Positions 45,262 through 54,216 of a stretch of DNA of 64,000 nucleotides are shown in pieces (position 1 is the first letter of the stretch; every line of letters starts with the position of its first letter). The position numbers and the translations under genes were made by a program. The DNA comes from Psychrobacillus sp. FSL K6-2836 (GTDB lineage: Bacteria; Bacillota; Bacilli; Bacillales_A; Planococcaceae): contig NZ_JBBOOM010000001.1 of the NCBI RefSeq assembly GCF_038003085.1, forward strand, positions 3,844,001 to 3,908,000, written 5' to 3'. The notes below the pieces were generated by a model. The model had not been told where the DNA came from and did not search any database. It saw only the letters and a list, made by a program, of their open reading frames with translations.

Positions 45262-46281
45262 GTGTTTGGATTTGGATCAAGAGATTTAGGTATAGATTTA
45301 GGAACAGCGAATACGCTAGTTTTCATTAAAGGAAAAGGGATTGTACTTAGAGAGCCATCAGTTGTAGCGAAAAACGTACAAAACGGTGCTATTGTAGCGG
45401 TAGGGAACGATGCGAAAAATATGATCGGTCGTACGCCAGGCTCAATAGTTGCGATTCGTCCTATGAAGGATGGAGTTATCGCAGATTTTGATACAACTTC
45501 TGCAATGATTGAATATTATTTAAAAAATGCAATGAAAGCATCTGGAATGTCATGGAGCAAACCAAATGTCATGATTTGTGTGCCTTTTGGTATTACGTCT
45601 GTGGAGCAACGTGCGGTAATTGATGCTGCTAAGCAAGCAGGTGCACGTGATGCCCTAACGATAGAGGAGCCTTTTGCAGCTGCAATTGGTGCAAACTTAC
45701 CTGTGTGGGAACCTACTGGTAGTATGGTCGTTGATATAGGTGGAGGAACTACTGAAGTTGCGGTTATATCATTAGGAGGCATCGTTACAAGTGAATCAGT
45801 CCGGGTTGCTGGGGATTCGATGGACCATGCTATTACTGCATATATCCGGAAAACATATAATTTAACGATTGGTGAACGTACAGCAGAAGCGATTAAAATT
45901 GAAATTGGCTCAGCGAGAGTGTCCGATCAAGTTGAAAAAATGGATATTCGTGGACGAGATCTAGTTACTGGATTGCCAAAAACAATTGAAATTACTTCAA
46001 AAGAAATTTCCAATGCGTTGCGTGAGTCAATTTCCTCCATTATTGATGGAGTGAAAAAGACATTAGAACAAACTCCACCTGAATTATCAGCGGACGTAAT
46101 GGAGCGAGGCATCATGTTAACCGGCGGTGGTGCATTACTGAAAAACCTAGACAAAGTTATCAGTGATCAAACGAATATGCCTGTATTTATTGCAGAAGAT
46201 CCTCTAGATTGTGTTGCAATTGGTACTGGGAAAGCGTTAGATCATATGAATCTATTGAAGCGTCAACAAACAAAACACTAA
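45262..46281 (+). CDS. mreB: Rod shape-determining protein MreB
   Basis: 339 residues of the bacterial actin family. GTG start 45262 after AGAAAGGGAG, giving [18 protein letters not shown]. Phosphate-binding loops are visible: [30 protein letters not shown], and adenine-binding [15 protein letters not shown]. Polymers guide the elongasome that builds lateral cell wall, so the organism is probably rod-shaped. It leads mreBCD-minCD, spacing 13 bp to mreC. Confidence 0.97.
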   Translation: MFGFGSRDLGIDLGTANTLVFIKGKGIVLREPSVVAKNVQNGAIVAVGNDAKNMIGRTPGSIVAIRPMKDGVIADFDTTSAMIEYYLKNAMKASGMSWSKPNVMICVPFGITSVEQRAVIDAAKQAGARDALTIEEPFAAAIGANLPVWEPTGSMVVDIGGGTTEVAVISLGGIVTSESVRVAGDSMDHAITAYIRKTYNLTIGERTAEAIKIEIGSARVSDQVEKMDIRGRDLVTGLPKTIEITSKEISNALRESISSIIDGVKKTLEQTPPELSADVMERGIMLTGGGALLKNLDKVISDQTNMPVFIAEDPLDCVAIGTGKALDHMNLLKRQQTKH

Positions 46282-46294
46282 GGAGAAGTGTGAT

Positions 46295-47197
46295 ATGCCA
46301 CAATTTTTTTCGAATAAGCGATTAATATTGCTGCTTGTAGGGATGATTTTTCTTGTGGCGCTCATCAGCTTTTCTTTGCGAGATCGAAATCATGCATCCC
46401 TGCCTGAACAGCTGATCAAAGATGTGGTCGGTTTTGGACAATCTATGTTTTCCAAACCGACCCAGTATATAACGGGTGTTTTTGATAATGTAGAATCTTT
46501 ACTTAATACATATGATGAAAATAAACGATTAAAAGAAAGATTAGAAGATTATGTAACACTTCAAGCTTCAGTAAATGATTTACGTCTTGAAAATGATGAG
46601 CTGCGCAAAATTGTCGATAAGGAAGAGGATCTTCGTGCGTATAATCCTATCCAATCGACTGTAATAGCTAGAAACCCCGACCAATGGGAAGAAAAAATTA
46701 TTATTGATAAGGGTGAGATCCACGGAGTAGAGGTAAATATGGCAGTGATGACTTCTCAGGGATTAATTGGGAAAGTAATATTAACCACACCTTATACGTC
46801 TACTGTGGAACTTTTATCTACACAAAATCCAAACTATCGAGTTTCAGCTGTAATTGCTGAAGGACAAGAAGTTTTTGGGCTTGTTGAAGGATATGACGAA
46901 AAGCGCAAAGAATTAATACTAAAAAGAATCGATTCGGAGTATGAAGTGAAAGTAGGTCAAAAAGTAACAACTTCTGGGCTAGGTGGAATTTTCCCGAAAG
47001 GTATTCTAATCGGAGAGGTAACAGAAGTTACAACCGATGACTATGGGTTAACTAAATTAGCTTATGTTAAACCTGCGGCTAGTTTCTCCATTTTAGATCA
47101 TGTAATTATTTCTAAACGTACGATTACTTCAGTGGATGGTACTGATGGAGGAAATACTGAGGCTGATTTAACAGAAGGTGCAGGGGACGGCTCATGA
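46295..47197 (+). CDS. mreC: Rod shape-determining protein MreC
   Basis: 300 residues. An N-terminal TM helix (LILLLVGMIFLVALISFSL), a coiled coil (VESLLNTYDENKRLKERLE...), and two beta-barrel extracellular domains (from RNPDQWEEKIIIDKGE, QGLIGKVI and KVTTSGLGGIFPKGI). It scaffolds the elongasome outside the membrane. Ends in a Gly/Asp tail and overlaps mreD by 4 bp. Confidence 0.95.
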   Translation: MPQFFSNKRLILLLVGMIFLVALISFSLRDRNHASLPEQLIKDVVGFGQSMFSKPTQYITGVFDNVESLLNTYDENKRLKERLEDYVTLQASVNDLRLENDELRKIVDKEEDLRAYNPIQSTVIARNPDQWEEKIIIDKGEIHGVEVNMAVMTSQGLIGKVILTTPYTSTVELLSTQNPNYRVSAVIAEGQEVFGLVEGYDEKRKELILKRIDSEYEVKVGQKVTTSGLGGIFPKGILIGEVTEVTTDDYGLTKLAYVKPAASFSILDHVIISKRTITSVDGTDGGNTEADLTEGAGDGS

Positions 47198-47721
47198 TTC
47201 GTTTTCTAGTTATTGCGATCTCGGTTCTATTATTCTACTTAGAACCGATTTTTGGTCTTTTTTCGCCAATTGAATTGAAGAGTGATTTTTATGTATTAGT
47301 ACCACGTTTTCTTATCATTTACCTGATTTTTGTAGCAATCTATTATGACCGAAAACGTGCAATGCTTTATGGTTTGTTTTTTGGGCTCTTGTATGATGTC
47401 TTTTTCATTGATATTATTGGATTATATTCTTTTATTTATCCTCTAATGTGTTTGGTTGCTAGTTATACCGTTAAATACATTCACCAACATCTTTTGGTTT
47501 CTACTATTCTCACCTTGCTTCTCGTAGCTGGGGTAGAGTTATTATTATTCTGGTTTTATACTTTCATCGGGATTAAAACGATGACTTTTACTTATTTTTA
47601 TCAACATAATCTCATTCCTACAATGATTGCAAATGCTGTATTTTTATTAATGTTCGGATGGGCTTTTAAATATATTCTTCTAAATCGGTTTAATCAAAAA
47701 GCCTTATTGCTTCAAAAATAG
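47194..47721 (+). CDS. mreD: Rod shape-determining protein MreD
   Basis: 175 residues, five to six transmembrane helices with almost no soluble sequence; the conserved FFGLLYDVFF and later aromatic-rich helix fit MreD. It works with MreBC in the elongasome. The ATG overlaps the mreC stop by 4 bp. Confidence 0.93.
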   Translation: MIRFLVIAISVLLFYLEPIFGLFSPIELKSDFYVLVPRFLIIYLIFVAIYYDRKRAMLYGLFFGLLYDVFFIDIIGLYSFIYPLMCLVASYTVKYIHQHLLVSTILTLLLVAGVELLLFWFYTFIGIKTMTFTYFYQHNLIPTMIANAVFLLMFGWAFKYILLNRFNQKALLLQK

Positions 47722-47756
47722 CTTGTTGATTTAACAGTAAATCTGAGGTGACTTGA

Positions 47757-48428
47757 TTGACAAAAAAGCAGTTAATATTTATTAAAGGAACGAAAGAGGG
47801 CCTTGTATTACGCCTAGACGATCAGTGTTCATATGCAGAGCTTTTAGATGAATTAACAAAAAAGGTTTCTGATGAAGGGTTTGAAGGTCAAGCAGAAGTA
47901 CTTTTACATCTAGGTTATCGTTATTGCAACGATGAACAGACAAAAGAGATTATATCTTGCGTTCAACAAACAGAACATCTACGCGTGACCAAAATTCAAA
48001 GTGAAGTTATGACAGTGGAAGATTGTAATAGAAGATTACTAGAAAACCAGTCAGAGACTTATGTAGGAATTGTTCGTTCAGGACAAATCATTACTGCTTT
48101 GGGGGATCTGGTAGTTGTAGGTGATGTGAATCCAAACGGAAGAGTCGTTGCTGGAGGGAACATTTTTGTCCTCGGTCGACTTAAAGGAATTGCTCATGCG
48201 GGGTCATCTGGAAACAAAGAAGCAGTTATAGCTGCTTCTTGGCTAGAGGCAACGCATTTGATCATCGATAATGTGGTAGAAACGATGACCGATGAGCTGA
48301 CTGTTCTATCTGAGCATCCCGAAATGGAATGTGCTTATTTACATACAAATGGTTCAATAGCAATTGATCGATTACAGGATCTTCGTCTGTTAAGACCTAA
48401 TTTATCAACATTTAAAGGAGGAAGCTAA
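47757..48428 (+). CDS. minC: Septum site-determining protein MinC
   Basis: 223 residues; TTG start 47757 after TGAGGTGA. N-terminal domain (about 1-100) inhibits FtsZ; C-terminal beta-helix domain (about 105-205) with GDLVVVGDVNPNGRVVAGG and NIFVLGRLKGIAHAG binds MinD and dimerises. With MinD it blocks division at the poles. It is 2 bp from minD, so the pair is co-translated. Confidence 0.96.
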   Translation: MTKKQLIFIKGTKEGLVLRLDDQCSYAELLDELTKKVSDEGFEGQAEVLLHLGYRYCNDEQTKEIISCVQQTEHLRVTKIQSEVMTVEDCNRRLLENQSETYVGIVRSGQIITALGDLVVVGDVNPNGRVVAGGNIFVLGRLKGIAHAGSSGNKEAVIAASWLEATHLIIDNVVETMTDELTVLSEHPEMECAYLHTNGSIAIDRLQDLRLLRPNLSTFKGGS

Positions 48429-48429
48429 T

Positions 48430-49230
48430 GTGGGAGAAGCAATCGTTATAACTTCAGGTAAAGGTGGGGTCGGTAAAACGACAACAACAGCTAACCTTGG
48501 AACTGCATTGGCCCTGCAAGGGAAAAAAGTTTGTTTAATGGATACGGATATTGGATTACGTAATTTGGATGTAGTTCTTGGTCTTGAGAACAGAATTATC
48601 TATGATTTAGTAGACGTTATAGAAGGTAGATGTAAAATTCATCAAGCGCTTGTGAAAGATAAACGCTTTGAGGATAGACTTTACCTACTCCCAGCGGCTC
48701 AAACTGTAGACAAAAATGCCGTAAATCCTGAACAAATGAAAGAACTTGTTTTAGAGTTAAAACGTGAATATGACTATGTCTTAATTGATTGCCCAGCTGG
48801 AATTGAGCAAGGCTATAAAAATGCGATTGCTGGTGCGGATAAAGCAATCGTAGTTACTACACCTGAAATTTCGGCTGTGCGTGATGCAGATCGTATTATT
48901 GGGTTACTGGAGCAAGAAGAAACAATTGATCCACCTAAGCTAATCATTAATCGAATTCGTCAGCATTTGATGAATAGCGGTGATGCACTGGATATAAATG
49001 AAATTACTACTCACTTATCCATTGATTTGTTAGGAATTATTGCGGATGATGAAAATGTTATTACTTCTTCTAATAAAGGTGAACCTATCGTTATGAATCC
49101 TGCTAACAGAGCTGCACTTGGATACCGTAACATCGCTCGCCGCATTTTAGGAGAATCAGTACCATTAATGTCCATGGACAATCCTAAAACAGGTGTTTTT
49201 TCTAAAATCAAATCTATTTTTTCTAAATAA
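48430..49230 (+). CDS. minD: Septum site-determining ATPase MinD
   Basis: 266 residues, ParA/MinD ATPase. Deviant Walker A KGGVGKTTT at 11-19; switch regions MDTDIGLRNLDVVLGLENR and VLIDCPAGIEQGY; C-terminal amphipathic helix (FSKIKSIF) docks to the membrane. GTG start 48430 with AAAGGAGGAAG; the overlapping ATG at 48428 leads to an early stop and is rejected. Terminator follows. Confidence 0.97.
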   Translation: MGEAIVITSGKGGVGKTTTTANLGTALALQGKKVCLMDTDIGLRNLDVVLGLENRIIYDLVDVIEGRCKIHQALVKDKRFEDRLYLLPAAQTVDKNAVNPEQMKELVLELKREYDYVLIDCPAGIEQGYKNAIAGADKAIVVTTPEISAVRDADRIIGLLEQEETIDPPKLIINRIRQHLMNSGDALDINEITTHLSIDLLGIIADDENVITSSNKGEPIVMNPANRAALGYRNIARRILGESVPLMSMDNPKTGVFSKIKSIFSK

Positions 49231-49237
49231 TATACAG

Positions 49238-49277
49238 AACCGACTGCCGAAATTTGATGCAGTCGGTTTATTTTTTT
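49238..49277 (+). terminator. Rho-independent terminator after minCD
   Basis: AACCGACTGC and GCAGTCGGTT pair around an 11-nt loop, followed by TATTTTTTT. Confidence 0.92.
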
Positions 49278-49307
49278 GCTCGGACTTAACAAGTGGAAAA
49301 GTGGGAA

Positions 49308-49391
49308 ATCGATTGATGACAGTGAATAATTGATCAATGACTGCATAGAATCGATCAACACCTATAAAAAGTTGCTCAATAAGTACTGACA
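49308..49391. repeat. 21-bp degenerate direct-repeat array (array 3, 3-4 units)
   Basis: Units of exactly 21 bp start at 49308 (ATCGATTGATGAC), 49329 (ATTGATCAATGAC), 49350 (ATCGATCAACACC) and 49371 (GTTGCTCAATAAG), the fourth degenerate. It lies 31 bp after the minCD terminator and upstream of spoIVFA. Period matches arrays 1 and 2, but the core sequence differs. Confidence 0.6.
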
Positions 49392-49480
49392 CATCAAGCA
49401 GTTTACTCAGAATCTCTTTAAAAAAGGATATATTCATTAAACAACTCCGACCTTCATATATTCTTTTTAGGGGGAATGTT

Positions 49481-50026
49481 ATGCTTTCGAAAAGAAAATG
49501 GGTACTTTCATTTATATTTGTATTATCATTTGTTTTATTAGCAAAGTTAGAAGGGAATAGTACTTTATCGACCAATTATGCCAGCCTATTATTAGAACCT
49601 CAAAAACCAACAGAAATATATAAACAAGTAGTTGCTTGGGTTACTCGTTCAGATGAATTAATCAGTGTTAGTGCACCTGTATCTAATCCTCCATTAATCG
49701 AATATAAATCGATTCAGCCTTTAGAAGACGGTGCTGTCCTATCAGTTGATAAATCCCAAGAACTGTATGCTTCTGATGATGGACTAATTATTTATACTGG
49801 GTATAGGAAGAAGACTGGTAAAACATTGTCTATTTTATATGATACGGGAGAAACGGCTACTTATGGTTTTGTAGATGAGTTTCGTCAATTGCCATATACG
49901 ACTGTAAACGCGGGAGACATATTTGGCACTATTGAAAATGAAATTCTGTACGTTCAGGTGGAAAAAGAAGGAGAGATGTTGGAAACGGATGAGCTTATTG
50001 AGTGGCTTGCCGTAACCTATGAATAA
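49481..50026 (+). CDS. spoIVFA: SpoIVFA-like sporulation regulator (short form)
   Basis: 181 residues, against about 264 in B. subtilis. An N-terminal TM helix (WVLSFIFVLSFVLLAKL) and a degenerate M23/LytM-like domain (residues about 80-175: ELYASDDGLIIYTGYRKKTGKT ...); the catalytic zinc residues are missing, as in SpoIVFA. It holds SpoIVFB inactive in the outer forespore membrane until signalled. The cytoplasmic N-terminal part of B. subtilis SpoIVFA is absent. Start ATG 49481 after GGGGG. It overlaps spoIVFB by 8 bp. Confidence 0.8.
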   Translation: MLSKRKWVLSFIFVLSFVLLAKLEGNSTLSTNYASLLLEPQKPTEIYKQVVAWVTRSDELISVSAPVSNPPLIEYKSIQPLEDGAVLSVDKSQELYASDDGLIIYTGYRKKTGKTLSILYDTGETATYGFVDEFRQLPYTTVNAGDIFGTIENEILYVQVEKEGEMLETDELIEWLAVTYE

Positions 50027-50615
50027 GTCACTATTTCGTGTACACCCTATAATGATTCCTTTTTTTCTTTTCTTTTATTTATCTGGTGAAATAGCTATGT
50101 ATGCACTCGTGTTTGGCTCGTTGTTGGCTCATGAGCTTGGCCATTTAATCGTTGCAGTATGCATGGGTGCAAAAATTCAATCTTGCACTATTTTACCCTA
50201 TGGCGGCGAAATTAAGGTGGAGCAATTTTCTAAGCACTCGAAAATGATGCAGGTGTGCGTAATTTTAGGAGGGCCAACTAGCACGCTTCTGTTGCTCTTA
50301 TTTGGTATGCTCGTAGATTTTCCTCAAGCTAATATATTTATCATGATTCAATATCTTATTTTAGGTTTAAATCTATTGCCGATCTTTCCTTTAGACGGAG
50401 GACGAATCATACATTCTATTTTTCCAGAGAGATATGAGGAGCTAATCGGTTTTTCGGTATTTATTTGTGTTATCGTTTTTACGATAAGTTGTTTTTATTT
50501 TCCGCAAGGCTTGGCTTTTACGCTTATATTTTTGTTTCTCGGTTTTCAAAACTTATCCTATTGGAGATTTCGTAAGTACAAGCTTGCATTTGATTGGATA
50601 ACAAAAAGCGCTTGA
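50019..50615 (+). CDS. spoIVFB: SpoIVFB-like intramembrane metalloprotease without CBS domain
   Basis: 198 residues. Six hydrophobic helices of the site-2 protease fold with the zinc motif HELGH near residue 40 and the third ligand in LNLLPIFPLDGGRII. B. subtilis SpoIVFB (288 residues) cleaves pro-sigma-K and has a C-terminal CBS domain that senses ATP and binds the substrate; that domain is missing here, the frame ending soon after the last helix (YWRFRKYKLAF). Overlaps spoIVFA by 8 bp. The next gene, rplU, has its own promoter that overlaps the stop codon. Confidence 0.85.
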   Translation: MNKSLFRVHPIMIPFFLFFYLSGEIAMYALVFGSLLAHELGHLIVAVCMGAKIQSCTILPYGGEIKVEQFSKHSKMMQVCVILGGPTSTLLLLLFGMLVDFPQANIFIMIQYLILGLNLLPIFPLDGGRIIHSIFPERYEELIGFSVFICVIVFTISCFYFPQGLAFTLIFLFLGFQNLSYWRFRKYKLAFDWITKSA

Positions 50616-50640
50616 CTATGAATATTATGTGTGATAATAT
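50612..50640 (+). promoter_or_regulatory. Promoter of rplU-prp-rpmA
   Basis: TTGACT at 50612-50617 overlaps the spoIVFB stop, and TAATAT at 50635-50640 is 17 bp away; an alternative GATAAT at 50633 gives 15 bp. Transcription would start just before the L21 leader. Confidence 0.6.
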
Positions 50641-50647
50641 TTTAATG

Positions 50648-50748
50648 TTATTGTTTGTAGCAGCACCCGTTGCTACAACCGCTCTGAAAAGGTTCAAGTA
50701 TTCGAGTTTCGAATCACCTTTTGGAAGGCGAGTCTTAGTCTAAGAGGA
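50648..50748 (+). ncRNA. Ribosomal protein L21 leader
   Basis: The leader between promoter and rplU has the typical form of the Bacillales L21 leader: a GTAGCAGC...GTTGCTAC hairpin, GGTTCAAGTATTCG with a following CGAATCACC segment, and GGCGAGTCTTAGTCTAAG near the start codon. It lets free L21 (or a related factor) limit expression of rplU-prp-rpmA. Recognised from the sequence pattern. Confidence 0.8.
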
Positions 50749-50757
50749 GGTGCAAGT

Positions 50758-51066
50758 ATGTACGCAATTATTGAAACTGGTGGTAAACAAATCAAAGTTG
50801 AACAAGGGCAAGAAATCTACATTGAAAAATTAGATGCTAATGCTGATGAAGTTGTAACTTTTGAAAAAGTTTTATTCGTAGGTGGAGAAGATGTTAAAGT
50901 TGGCGCTCCATTCGTGGAAGGTGCTACAGTTACAGCGAAAGTTGTAAAAAATGGCAAAGCTAAAAAAATTACAGTCTTCAAATACAAAGCGAAAAAGAAC
51001 TATCACAAAAAACAAGGTCACAGACAGCCATACACTAAATTAGTAGTAGAATCTATTAGTTTATAA
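50758..51066 (+). CDS. rplU: 50S ribosomal protein L21
   Basis: 102 residues, full length. Starts [18 protein letters not shown] and carries the basic [22 protein letters not shown] segment that binds 23S rRNA near the end. First gene of rplU-prp-rpmA, conserved in all Bacilli; ATG 50758 after AGGAGGTG. Prp starts 1 bp after the stop. Confidence 0.97.
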   Translation: MYAIIETGGKQIKVEQGQEIYIEKLDANADEVVTFEKVLFVGGEDVKVGAPFVEGATVTAKVVKNGKAKKITVFKYKAKKNYHKKQGHRQPYTKLVVESISL

Positions 51067-51067
51067 G

Positions 51068-51403
51068 ATGATTAAAGTGACTATAACAAAAGATCAATCG
51101 GGTCATATACATTCTTTCGAGATGAAAGGCCATGCTGATTTTGCGGAACATGGAAAAGATTTAGTATGTGCAGGAGCTTCAGCTGTATCCTTTGGTGCAG
51201 TTAATGCTGTGATCGCACTTACAGAAATCACACCCATAATTACGCAAAAAGGGGACGGAGGCTATTTATATGTCGAGGTTCCAAGCATATCAAATCTGGA
51301 AAAGGCTGCTCAAATACAGCTGATTTTAGAAGCGATGGTTGTTTCTTTACAAACGATTGAGCAAGATTATGCCAAGTATATAAAAATAACCTTCAAAAAG
51401 TAG
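51068..51403 (+). CDS. prp: Ribosomal-processing cysteine protease Prp
   Basis: 111 residues. His22 in MKGHADFAEHG and Cys34 in DLVCAGASAVSFGA form the catalytic dyad. It removes the short N-terminal extension of L27, which is encoded next door and shows the matching site. B. subtilis ysxB. Start 1 bp after rplU. Confidence 0.95.
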   Translation: MIKVTITKDQSGHIHSFEMKGHADFAEHGKDLVCAGASAVSFGAVNAVIALTEITPIITQKGDGGYLYVEVPSISNLEKAAQIQLILEAMVVSLQTIEQDYAKYIKITFKK

Positions 51404-51415
51404 GAGGTGGAACAT

Positions 51416-51706
51416 ATGTTAAAATTAAATCTTCAGTTTTTCGCATCCAAAAAGGGAGTAGGTTCGACTCGTAACGGTCGTGACTCTCAATCGAAACGTC
51501 TAGGCGCTAAACGTGCTGACGGACAATTCGTATCAGGTGGATCAATTTTATACCGTCAACGCGGGACTAAAATTCATCCAGGTGAAAACGTTGGACGTGG
51601 TGGAGATGACACACTTTTTGCGAAAGTTGACGGTGTAGTACGCTTTGAGCGTTACGGCCGCGACAAGAAAAAAGTAAGTGTATATCCTGTAGCTCAAGAA
51701 GCTTAA
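51416..51706 (+). CDS. rpmA: 50S ribosomal protein L27 with cleavable N-terminal extension
   Basis: 96 residues. ATG 51416 follows TAGGAGGTGG; the GTG at 51407 lies inside that site and is rejected. The N-terminus [17 protein letters not shown] contains the conserved Prp site (after LNLQFF), so mature L27 starts at ASKKG, reaching the peptidyl-transferase centre. The rest ([32 protein letters not shown]) is typical. A strong terminator follows. Confidence 0.96.
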   Translation: MLKLNLQFFASKKGVGSTRNGRDSQSKRLGAKRADGQFVSGGSILYRQRGTKIHPGENVGRGGDDTLFAKVDGVVRFERYGRDKKKVSVYPVAQEA

Positions 51707-51715
51707 TGAATAATA

Positions 51716-51745
51716 AAAGGACTGCATTTATGCAGTCCTTTTTTA
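51716..51745 (+). terminator. Rho-independent terminator after rpmA
   Basis: AAAGGACTGCAT pairs with ATGCAGTCCTTT around a tiny loop, followed by TTTT. Confidence 0.92.
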
Positions 51746-51844
51746 TTTCAAAAATTTCATGAAAGTAAGCTATACTCCGGGAGCATAAAAGAACTATTCC
51801 TGTTATACTAGAAAAGAAAGTAAATGTTGGGATGTGTAACTTAT

Positions 51845-52378
51845 ATGGATCGTAACGAGATTACTTTAAATGAAGTGCTTCGCCATACAATGCATGATTA
51901 TTTAAATAATATGCATCTATTACAAATGAATTTAGATATGGGCAAGCCTGAAGAAGCTAAGGCTTTAATACAAAAATATTCCCAAAAATGCACTCAATTT
52001 TTTGATATAAATAATATTGGCTTATATAAAACAAATGAATGGCTACAAACATTTAGTATGAAATATAATCAATTAACTTTAGATGTTCAAACATCTCTTC
52101 TAAATAGAAAAGCAGGTAAGTACGATGATGCTTTAAGAGATTATCTAAATAGATTTATACAAGCTATTTACCCGCATTTTAGAGGATATCAAGAGCAGTT
52201 ACTGAAACTTCATATCATTTCAGATGAATTTTTGGAAATACTAATAGATATTCGGGGAGATTGGTCTAATAATAAATGGCAGGATGAACAAGCAGAAGAG
52301 CTATTTCAGCTGGAAATATTAGAAGCAACCAACAATTCGATAAAAGTAAAACTAATTGCAAGTGGAAGATTGGAGTGA
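51845..52378 (+). CDS. spo0B: Spo0B-like sporulation phosphotransferase
   Basis: 177 residues from ATG 51845 (GGGATGTG upstream); an in-frame ATG at 51824 would add seven residues and cannot be excluded. The H-box RHTMHDYLNNMHLLQMNL near the N-terminus has the phospho-accepting histidine followed by Asp, as in Spo0B HDWMN, then a second helix and a C-terminal degenerate ATPase-like fold. Spo0B passes phosphate from Spo0F to Spo0A. The position between rpmA and obg matches B. subtilis exactly; overall identity is low, so function is inferred from position and H-box. Confidence 0.85.
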   Translation: MDRNEITLNEVLRHTMHDYLNNMHLLQMNLDMGKPEEAKALIQKYSQKCTQFFDINNIGLYKTNEWLQTFSMKYNQLTLDVQTSLLNRKAGKYDDALRDYLNRFIQAIYPHFRGYQEQLLKLHIISDEFLEILIDIRGDWSNNKWQDEQAEELFQLEILEATNNSIKVKLIASGRLE

Positions 52379-52383
52379 AGTAA

Positions 52384-53673
52384 ATGTTTGTTGATCACGT
52401 GAAAGTATATGTCAAGGGTGGCGACGGCGGAGATGGTATGGTTGGATTCCGTCGTGAGAAGTATGTTCCTCTAGGAGGTCCTGCAGGTGGGGACGGAGGA
52501 AATGGTGGCGACGTTATCTTCGAGGTAGAAGAAGGTCTTCGTACATTAATGGATTTCCGCTATAAGCGTATATTTAAAGCAGATAGAGGAGTTCATGGTG
52601 GTAGTAAGAATATGCATGGTGCCAATGCTGATGATTTATTCATTAAAGTTCCGCCTGGTACAGTAGTAAAAAATGCAGAAACCGGGGAAGTAATTGCTGA
52701 CTTAGTTGAGCATGGTCAAAAGGCTGTAATTGCAAGAGGTGGTCGTGGTGGTAGAGGGAACTCTCGTTTCGCAACGCCTGCAAATCCGGCTCCAGAGCTT
52801 TCTGAAAAAGGAGAGCCAGGTTTCGAGTTAAATGTTGAGTTAGAGTTAAAAGTATTAGCTGACGTCGGTTTAGTTGGATTCCCAAGTGTCGGAAAATCCA
52901 CTCTACTCTCAGTTGTATCGGCAGCTAAACCTAAAATTGCTCCATACCATTTTACTACAATTGTACCAAACTTAGGAATGGTGGAAACAGAGGATCATCG
53001 TAGCTTTGCGATGGCGGATCTACCAGGACTAATCGAAGGTGCACATGAAGGAGTAGGGCTTGGTCACCAATTTTTACGTCATATTGAACGTACGCGTGTA
53101 ATCGTGCATGTAATCGATATGTCTGGTATGGAAGGTCGCGATCCTTACGAGGATTATTTAACCATTAATGAAGAACTAAAACAATATAATCTTCGTTTAA
53201 CGGAAAGACCACAAATTATTGTAGCCAATAAAATGGATATGCCAGATTCCGAAGAAAATTTAAAAGCATTTAAAGAAAAAGTAGGATCAGATATAAAAGT
53301 GTTCCCAATTTCAGCAATTTCTCGTCAGGGCTTACAAGAGTTATTATTTGCTGTAGCAGACATGTTAGAAGTTGCACCAGAATTCCCATTAGAGGAATTA
53401 GTAGAAGAAGAAACAGAAACTTCTGTTATGTACAAGTATCAAGCTAAACAAGACGACTTCACTATTTCAAGAGATGATGATGGGGCCTTCGTACTTTCTG
53501 GTGGATCAGTAGAAAGATTATTTAAAATGACTGACTTCAGTAGAGAAGATTCTATCCGTAGATTCTCAAGACAGCTACGTGGAATGGGAATCGACGAAGC
53601 TCTTCGTCAGCGTGGAGCTAAAGATGGGGATACTGTACGATTATTGAAATTTGAATTTGAGTTTATCGAATAG
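52384..53673 (+). CDS. obg: GTPase Obg
   Basis: 429 residues. Glycine-rich Obg fold 1-158 ([37 protein letters not shown]); G-domain 159-330 with G1 GFPSVGKST near 166, G3 [12 protein letters not shown] and NKMD; C-terminal OCT domain from about 350. Essential GTPase in 50S maturation and stress response; in B. subtilis it is needed for sporulation and cotranscribed with spo0B (6 bp apart here). Confidence 0.97.
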   Translation: MFVDHVKVYVKGGDGGDGMVGFRREKYVPLGGPAGGDGGNGGDVIFEVEEGLRTLMDFRYKRIFKADRGVHGGSKNMHGANADDLFIKVPPGTVVKNAETGEVIADLVEHGQKAVIARGGRGGRGNSRFATPANPAPELSEKGEPGFELNVELELKVLADVGLVGFPSVGKSTLLSVVSAAKPKIAPYHFTTIVPNLGMVETEDHRSFAMADLPGLIEGAHEGVGLGHQFLRHIERTRVIVHVIDMSGMEGRDPYEDYLTINEELKQYNLRLTERPQIIVANKMDMPDSEENLKAFKEKVGSDIKVFPISAISRQGLQELLFAVADMLEVAPEFPLEELVEEETETSVMYKYQAKQDDFTISRDDDGAFVLSGGSVERLFKMTDFSREDSIRRFSRQLRGMGIDEALRQRGAKDGDTVRLLKFEFEFIE

Positions 53674-53691
53674 AGGAAAGTAGGGAACCGC

Positions 53692-54147
53692 ATGAAAGAT
53701 GTGACAAGCCAGAGATTTTTTTTAGTACGGGAGGATGTGCTGACAGAGGCAATGCAAAAAACCTTGGAAGCAAAACACCTCCTTCAATCTGGGAAGGTAT
53801 CTTCGATATGGGATGCAGTAAAAGAGGTAGATTTATCTCGAAGTGCTTTTTATAAATATCGTGATGCGGTTTTTCCATTCCATTCGATCGTTCAAGAACG
53901 AATTTTAACTGTCTTTCTACAATTAGAAGATAGAGAAGGAACACTCGCTAGGCTATTGCAATTGGTGGCTGACTCTACATGTAATGTGTTGACAATCCAT
54001 CAAACGATACCTATTCAAGGAAGAGCAAGTGTAACATTATCACTAGATGTAACAGCGATGAACAAGGAATTAGAAGAATTTGTAAATGAAATGAAGCGAC
54101 TGGACTTTGTGGAATCAGCAGAAGTAATTAGCTCTGGCGCTTTATAA
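53692..54147 (+). CDS. ACT-domain regulatory protein (PheB/ThrR-like)
   Basis: 151 residues. N-terminal helix-turn-helix-like part (EAMQKTLEAKHLLQSGK, LSRSAFYKYRDAVFPF) and C-terminal ACT domain (ILTVFLQLEDREGTLARLLQLV, and later segment VTLSLDV). Called PheB because it precedes pheA; the B. subtilis homologue ThrR represses threonine biosynthesis genes. It lies 18 bp after obg and 69 bp before pheA. Amino-acid-responsive repression is a family-based inference. Confidence 0.82.
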   Translation: MKDVTSQRFFLVREDVLTEAMQKTLEAKHLLQSGKVSSIWDAVKEVDLSRSAFYKYRDAVFPFHSIVQERILTVFLQLEDREGTLARLLQLVADSTCNVLTIHQTIPIQGRASVTLSLDVTAMNKELEEFVNEMKRLDFVESAEVISSGAL

Positions 54148-54203
54148 GAAAAGCGCAAGTGTCTATAGCCTACCTCGAGGCGATGGCGCTGGAGCTAATC
54201 AGG
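54148..54203. repeat. Truncated copy of the long-hairpin intergenic element
   Basis: GAAAAGCGCAAGTG and, after a short middle, CCTCGAGGCGATGGCGCTGG reproduce the ends of the elements at 62187-62545 (AAGCGCAAGCGCC ... GGCGCTGGA). The middle hairpin is missing. It lies between thrR-like and pheA genes. Confidence 0.5.
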
Positions 54204-54216
54204 AAGGAGTCTTTTT

